From an uncultured Cellvibrio sp. (GTDB lineage: Bacteria > Pseudomonadota > Gammaproteobacteria > Pseudomonadales > Cellvibrionaceae): DNA of 36,306 bases. Both the position numbers and the translations under genes were made by a program. Of the stretch, positions 33,396 to 36,306 are shown in pieces. Position 1 is the stretch's first letter. Every line of letters begins with the position of its first letter. Below the pieces are notes generated by a model. That model worked only from the letters and a program-made list of their open reading frames with translations. It did no database searches and was not told the DNA's origin. The stretch is from contig CAIOHY010000097.1 in the NCBI GenBank assembly GCA_903858205.1, forward strand, positions 1-36,306, read 5' to 3'.

Positions 33396-34522
33396 ACTCA
33401 AACAGCAAAACGCATTCTAAATGTGCATCGAATTTTCTAGCAAACTACGTTTTTTCCGGCTTCCCTATCCTGCGATTTAGAGTAGCCTGTAATCTTATAT
33501 GGCAAAACAGGCACCGCATTGAGCCAAGTTATATTGGGCGAGCCGCTTTCGTGCTGATGGCTAGTATATTTGGCGCAACTTTCTCCTTGATTGATCGTTA
33601 CTCATTCGGTAAAGCCCCCCCGCACCCAGTCTGGAATGAACCGGTTCTGTTCATTCTTGGATATTGGCGTAGCGGCACCACGCTTTTGCATGATCTGATA
33701 GCTCAGGATTCTCAGTTCGTAACACCCACCCTTACAGACGCTAATGCCGCACCCTGCCTATCGGTCGGCCGCCTCTTTGCACCTCTAATGAAATCCTTCT
33801 TACCGAAAAATCGTGGTTATGATGCGATGGCCTTCAATCTCGACGGTCCCTGGGAAGAGGAAGGTATGCTGTTTTCTTTGACCGGCATATCCCCCTATCA
33901 GGCAGCAGCATTTCCTCGTGATTTCCGAGACTTCGACGCAATGTTAGATCTAAATAGTCTGTCCGAAGATGATATTACGCGCTGGAGGCAAGCTTATGTC
34001 ACTATCTGTCATCAATTGTCTACGAGAAACGGACGCATTGTATTATTCAAATCTCCACCTGCAGCTGCGCGTTTGCCTGTATTGCTCAAGCTGTTTCCTC
34101 AAGCTAAGTTTTTACATCTGAGTCGAGATCCAGAAACTGTATTCGCTTCAAATATGCTGATGATGCGCGTTGTAGGGGAAAAAATACGACTACAGCGTGA
34201 GACGGAAGCTGACATAGCCGAACACATATTGCACCGTTTCGAATGCATCTATGACCGCTATATGGCCGATCTAGGCATGTTGCCACCCGGGCGGTTAACA
34301 GAAATCACATATGAGAATTTAATAGCAAATCCATTGGATGTATTAGAAAAAGCTTATAAAGCATTGGAGCTATCCGGGTTTGAGGAAGCTAGTAAAAATT
34401 TCACTAGGCTGATGACTGCACGCAACGATTATCGCCCCAACCGCCACTCGGCAGTCTCAGCGCAGCAACGTGCCGAAATTGCTCGCCGCTGGGGGCCTTA
34501 CGCTAAACGCTGGGGGTACTAA
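33392..34522 (+). CDS. PAPS-dependent sulfotransferase
   Basis: A 376-aa protein with the sulfotransferase signatures: the 5'-phosphosulfate-binding loop ILGYWRSGTTLLH (about residues 88-100) and the 3'-phosphate-binding region FLHLSRDPETVFASNM (about 243-258), with the conserved Ser/Arg pair. It is similar in layout to the bacterial and sphingolipid/keto-glycolipid type sulfotransferases. It overlaps the carbamoyltransferase by 4 bases and is the last gene of the operon. Expected role: final sulfation of a hydroxyl on the glycosylated product, making it anionic. No PAPS synthesis genes are nearby, so the host supplies PAPS. Substrate unknown. Confidence 0.9.
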   Translation: MNSNSKTHSKCASNFLANYVFSGFPILRFRVACNLIWQNRHRIEPSYIGRAAFVLMASIFGATFSLIDRYSFGKAPPHPVWNEPVLFILGYWRSGTTLLHDLIAQDSQFVTPTLTDANAAPCLSVGRLFAPLMKSFLPKNRGYDAMAFNLDGPWEEEGMLFSLTGISPYQAAAFPRDFRDFDAMLDLNSLSEDDITRWRQAYVTICHQLSTRNGRIVLFKSPPAAARLPVLLKLFPQAKFLHLSRDPETVFASNMLMMRVVGEKIRLQRETEADIAEHILHRFECIYDRYMADLGMLPPGRLTEITYENLIANPLDVLEKAYKALELSGFEEASKNFTRLMTARNDYRPNRHSAVSAQQRAEIARRWGPYAKRWGY

Positions 34523-34764
34523 TTCTATGAGCCCGCCAACCCTTTAGATTTAATCTAAACAAAAACCCATAGTAATTTTGTTAGGCTTGAATAAATCCAA
34601 ACTAAGAATGAACATTTATTAATGTGGCCCGCTGGAGAGCTTGATAACGAAACAGCTGCAGCCAACAGTACAAATTGAAGGCCTGTATTCGGCTTCTTCT
34701 ATAAATCCAGAATAGAACCGTAAGTCATTTCTAGAATGCCAAATTTCGAATAAGCGTTACCTTA

Positions 34765-34786
34765 CTACCCGTCTTAAACCGGGTAG
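34765..34786. repeat. Inverted repeat / hairpin
   Basis: CTACCCG and CGGGTAG are separated by 8 bases; no T-tract follows on either strand. It could be a structured RNA or an element end; function is unknown. Confidence 0.5.
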
Positions 34787-35035
34787 GCCATAAGTAATTA
34801 ATCACGTATGGCGCAACACCTTTTGCTGACATGAAAGAAACGGCCCTCTGGAGAATTCGCATTTAATCTCAAAGTTTGCGATTTGATCTTCCAAGTAGGT
34901 CGAACCGAAGCCAGTACTTTAATTGAATTTAATTGTTTAATAGAGACAAGTAATTAGAATTCACTGATCATTAACATATACTGGTATAACAACTCATCCC
35001 TAGCACGTTTCATTAAGTTGATTCTTGTCTGGGAA

Positions 35036-35063
35036 GATAAAACCGCCTTTTGGCGGTTTTATC
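35036..35063. terminator. Strong bidirectional rho-independent terminator
   Basis: A perfect 12-bp stem (GATAAAACCGCC / GGCGGTTTTATC) with a TTTT loop. T-rich arms follow the GC core on both strands, so it can stop transcription in either direction. Probably the end point of the biosynthetic operon transcript about 510 bases upstream. Confidence 0.88.
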
Positions 35064-35251
35064 ATTTTGGGGCAATGGATATGTGTAATAGAACAGACAC
35101 CTTACGGTGCGGCAGCCTGCCGGGCACTGTATCATTAGACTGAAGGATGGTTTGATGTGTTACTTCAATTAGCCGAGCCTACTAGAGGAGCATTTATTTT
35201 TATTGCAAATCACATAATAACCGTTCCTAAAAGATAGCGGCTTTGGCCAAA

Positions 35252-35281
35252 TTGACACATACTGTTAATGTTTCATACAAA
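35252..35281 (+). promoter_or_regulatory. Candidate sigma-70 promoter
   Basis: A perfect -35 TTGACA (35252-35257) and a weak -10 TACAAA (35276-35281) with an 18-base spacer lie upstream of the 86-aa gene. The -10 matches the consensus at only four of six positions. Confidence 0.45.
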
Positions 35282-35359
35282 TCTGTGCGTTTTCCTGCAT
35301 CCCGACAACGAAACATTAACTAGAATTTTTAACAATAAATCATTTAAAAGGACTTTAAA

Positions 35360-35620
35360 ATGAAAATCAGCATCGTCACCTCTACAGATACCCACGAAAT
35401 CAGACTCTATGAATTCATAGCACCCGCCGGATGGATCATTACATCCTTCTTTCAGATTGTCGAAAAACCCAATACGGGGATTGGTTGTGTGGACACATAC
35501 CATGAAGCTCTTGAAGCAATTGGTTATCCCGCAGATGATGACCAAACCAATATTCAAGCCTCATCTGCAAGTAATTGGGTAGCTAATTTCAAGTATGTCC
35601 CGCATTTCGCCTTGCCCTAA
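35360..35620 (+). CDS. Small hypothetical protein
   Basis: An 86-aa soluble protein with no signal peptide or membrane segment. A good AAAGGA Shine-Dalgarno sits about 8 bases before the ATG and a TTGACA promoter candidate lies upstream. The composition (IVTSTDTHEIRLYEFIAP, then a helix DTYHEALEAIGY) suggests a compact alpha/beta fold. The family was not recognised. The opposite-strand ORF 35273-35557 is a shadow. The partial ORF that starts 11 bases after its stop suggests an operon of at least two genes. Confidence 0.6.
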   Translation: MKISIVTSTDTHEIRLYEFIAPAGWIITSFFQIVEKPNTGIGCVDTYHEALEAIGYPADDDQTNIQASSASNWVANFKYVPHFALP

Positions 35621-35631
35621 TTGGGCAAAAA

Positions 35632-36306
35632 ATGCTTCCTACGGGATACTGGTTACACCCCGGTTCAATAACGGACAATGGGAAAATGACAAAAAGTGAG
35701 ATACGGCATTTTAAGCCGAAGTATTGGACTATCGGACATATATTAGAGACTGGATTTGTTATTCCTGATGAGGACGATCGAATCATGTTTAAAGATATCG
35801 ACGGTTACCTCTCATTTTTTCGGAACACATTAGTCAGAAACTCGGGGTCAATTCATGAACTCACAATCGCGAGGATGTATTGTGAGTTCGTAAAAAATAA
35901 TCCAGAGCCACTCGATGTTCCTTTATTGATTCCTGAGCTGCGGTATGGAGGCAAGGACGTAAAGCATGAGCACCGCCTGGACTTCACTGTAATTGACTCT
36001 TACACGCTATCGAAGGTGGGATTCGAATTGTCTCCTTGGTCAACCCACGGCCAGATCGCCAGCACCAAGGGAAAAACACAGAAAGAAATAAACGCAGAGG
36101 CAAAGGCTAATTTCGAGAAAGAAATGAAAAAGCTCAAGGCCTACTTTCGCAAGCTTGGCATCCCGATTATTGTCTACACTGATAGCGATTTGGCAAATCC
36201 GGAATCGATTTTCTCCGAGATTGAACAGTACCTGACGCCATCCAAAATACAAAAAAAACTGGAGTTTCAAGCGATGGAGGATTTTCTTTCGTTTAAGACA
36301 CCAGAA
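35632..36306 (+). CDS. Partial unknown protein, possibly PD-(D/E)XK-like (not in ORF track)
   Basis: An open frame of 225 codons running off the window end, hence absent from the ORF track. Possible starts are ATG 35632 and ATG 35686; neither has a strong Shine-Dalgarno, so coupling to the 86-aa gene is plausible. Recognisable parts are HEHRLDFTVID, then VGFELSPWSTHGQ, a charged helix (KANFEKEMKKLKAYFRKL) and the strand IPIIVYTDSDL. The D-F...G-F-E-L spacing recalls PD-(D/E)XK nuclease-like folds, but the expected lysine of the E-x-K motif is not present, so this is a weak guess. The C-terminus lies outside the window. Confidence 0.65.
   Translation, partial: MLPTGYWLHPGSITDNGKMTKSEIRHFKPKYWTIGHILETGFVIPDEDDRIMFKDIDGYLSFFRNTLVRNSGSIHELTIARMYCEFVKNNPEPLDVPLLIPELRYGGKDVKHEHRLDFTVIDSYTLSKVGFELSPWSTHGQIASTKGKTQKEINAEAKANFEKEMKKLKAYFRKLGIPIIVYTDSDLANPESIFSEIEQYLTPSKIQKKLEFQAMEDFLSFKTPE

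Larger units (their letters stand above)
34523..35359. other. Gene-poor spacer with several hairpins
   Basis: About 840 bases after the operon without an ORF that has start signals. It contains TTTAGAT-TTA-ATCTAAA (34543-34559), CTACCCG...CGGGTAG (34765-34786), a strong terminator (35036-35063), and short GC hairpins (CACC-TTAC-GGTG and CGGCAG-c-CTGCCG near 35099-35120). This suggests a mobile-element scar or a structured RNA region. No insertion-sequence ORF or tRNA was identified. Confidence 0.5.

Noticed and set aside
34543-34559. TTTAGAT-TTA-ATCTAAA hairpin as terminator of the biosynthetic operon
   Set aside because: Purely AT-rich stem and no T-tract downstream; the 35036-35063 hairpin is the stronger candidate.

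Overview
The window reads as chromosomal DNA of a Gram-negative proteobacterium, probably a gammaproteobacterium. It carries a signal peptidase II, MacB-type permeases, a SyrD/PvdE-type exporter and ordinary Shine-Dalgarno sites. The genus cannot be fixed from sequence alone. No rRNA, tRNA or CRISPR array was seen, and much of the window looks like an accessory, mosaic region.

Left part (1-9.4 kb, moderately AT-rich): a probable HNH endonuclease (95-577), about 1.2 kb without a convincing gene, a small membrane protein, a 475-aa membrane-anchored protein of unknown family, and an unlisted 41-aa basic ORF on the minus strand. A tight five-gene operon follows at 4123-9387: HTH regulator, Dam-like adenine methyltransferase, calcineurin-like phosphoesterase, ORC/CDC6-like AAA ATPase and a protein of unknown family. 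The genes overlap or nearly touch, and a good promoter with a palindromic operator candidate precedes the regulator. This is the best candidate for an undescribed defence or DNA-modification system.

Middle part (9.4-20 kb): a decayed IS5-like transposase; two intact MacB-type permeases on the minus strand whose ATPase partner survives only as a frameshifted pseudogene (12634-13290); an isolated lspA; and a very AT-rich block with two paralogous GT1 glycosyltransferases around a cyclic-peptide-type ABC exporter. The block looks like the export, tailoring and possibly self-resistance edge of a peptide natural-product locus. No NRPS is in the window.

Right part (20.1-34.5 kb, visibly more GC-rich): a divergent RGP/GT75-like glycosyltransferase, then a long co-directional operon. 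Its genes are an NAD-dependent epimerase, a radical SAM/SPASM protein, a BtaA-like aminocarboxypropyltransferase, an acetolactate-synthase-like ThDP enzyme, an SRPBCC protein, an acyl-ACP-reductase-like protein, a fold-type-II PLP enzyme, a membrane GT2, a second GT-A glycosyltransferase, a NodU/CmcH carbamoyltransferase and a sulfotransferase. ATGA or short overlaps couple most of them. There is no PKS, NRPS or terpene synthase, so this is an orphan biosynthetic cluster, plausibly for a glycosylated, carbamoylated, sulfated small molecule or lipid.

Right edge (34.5-36.3 kb): a gene-poor spacer with several hairpins and one strong terminator, a small hypothetical gene, and a partial ORF missing from the ORF track because it runs off the window.
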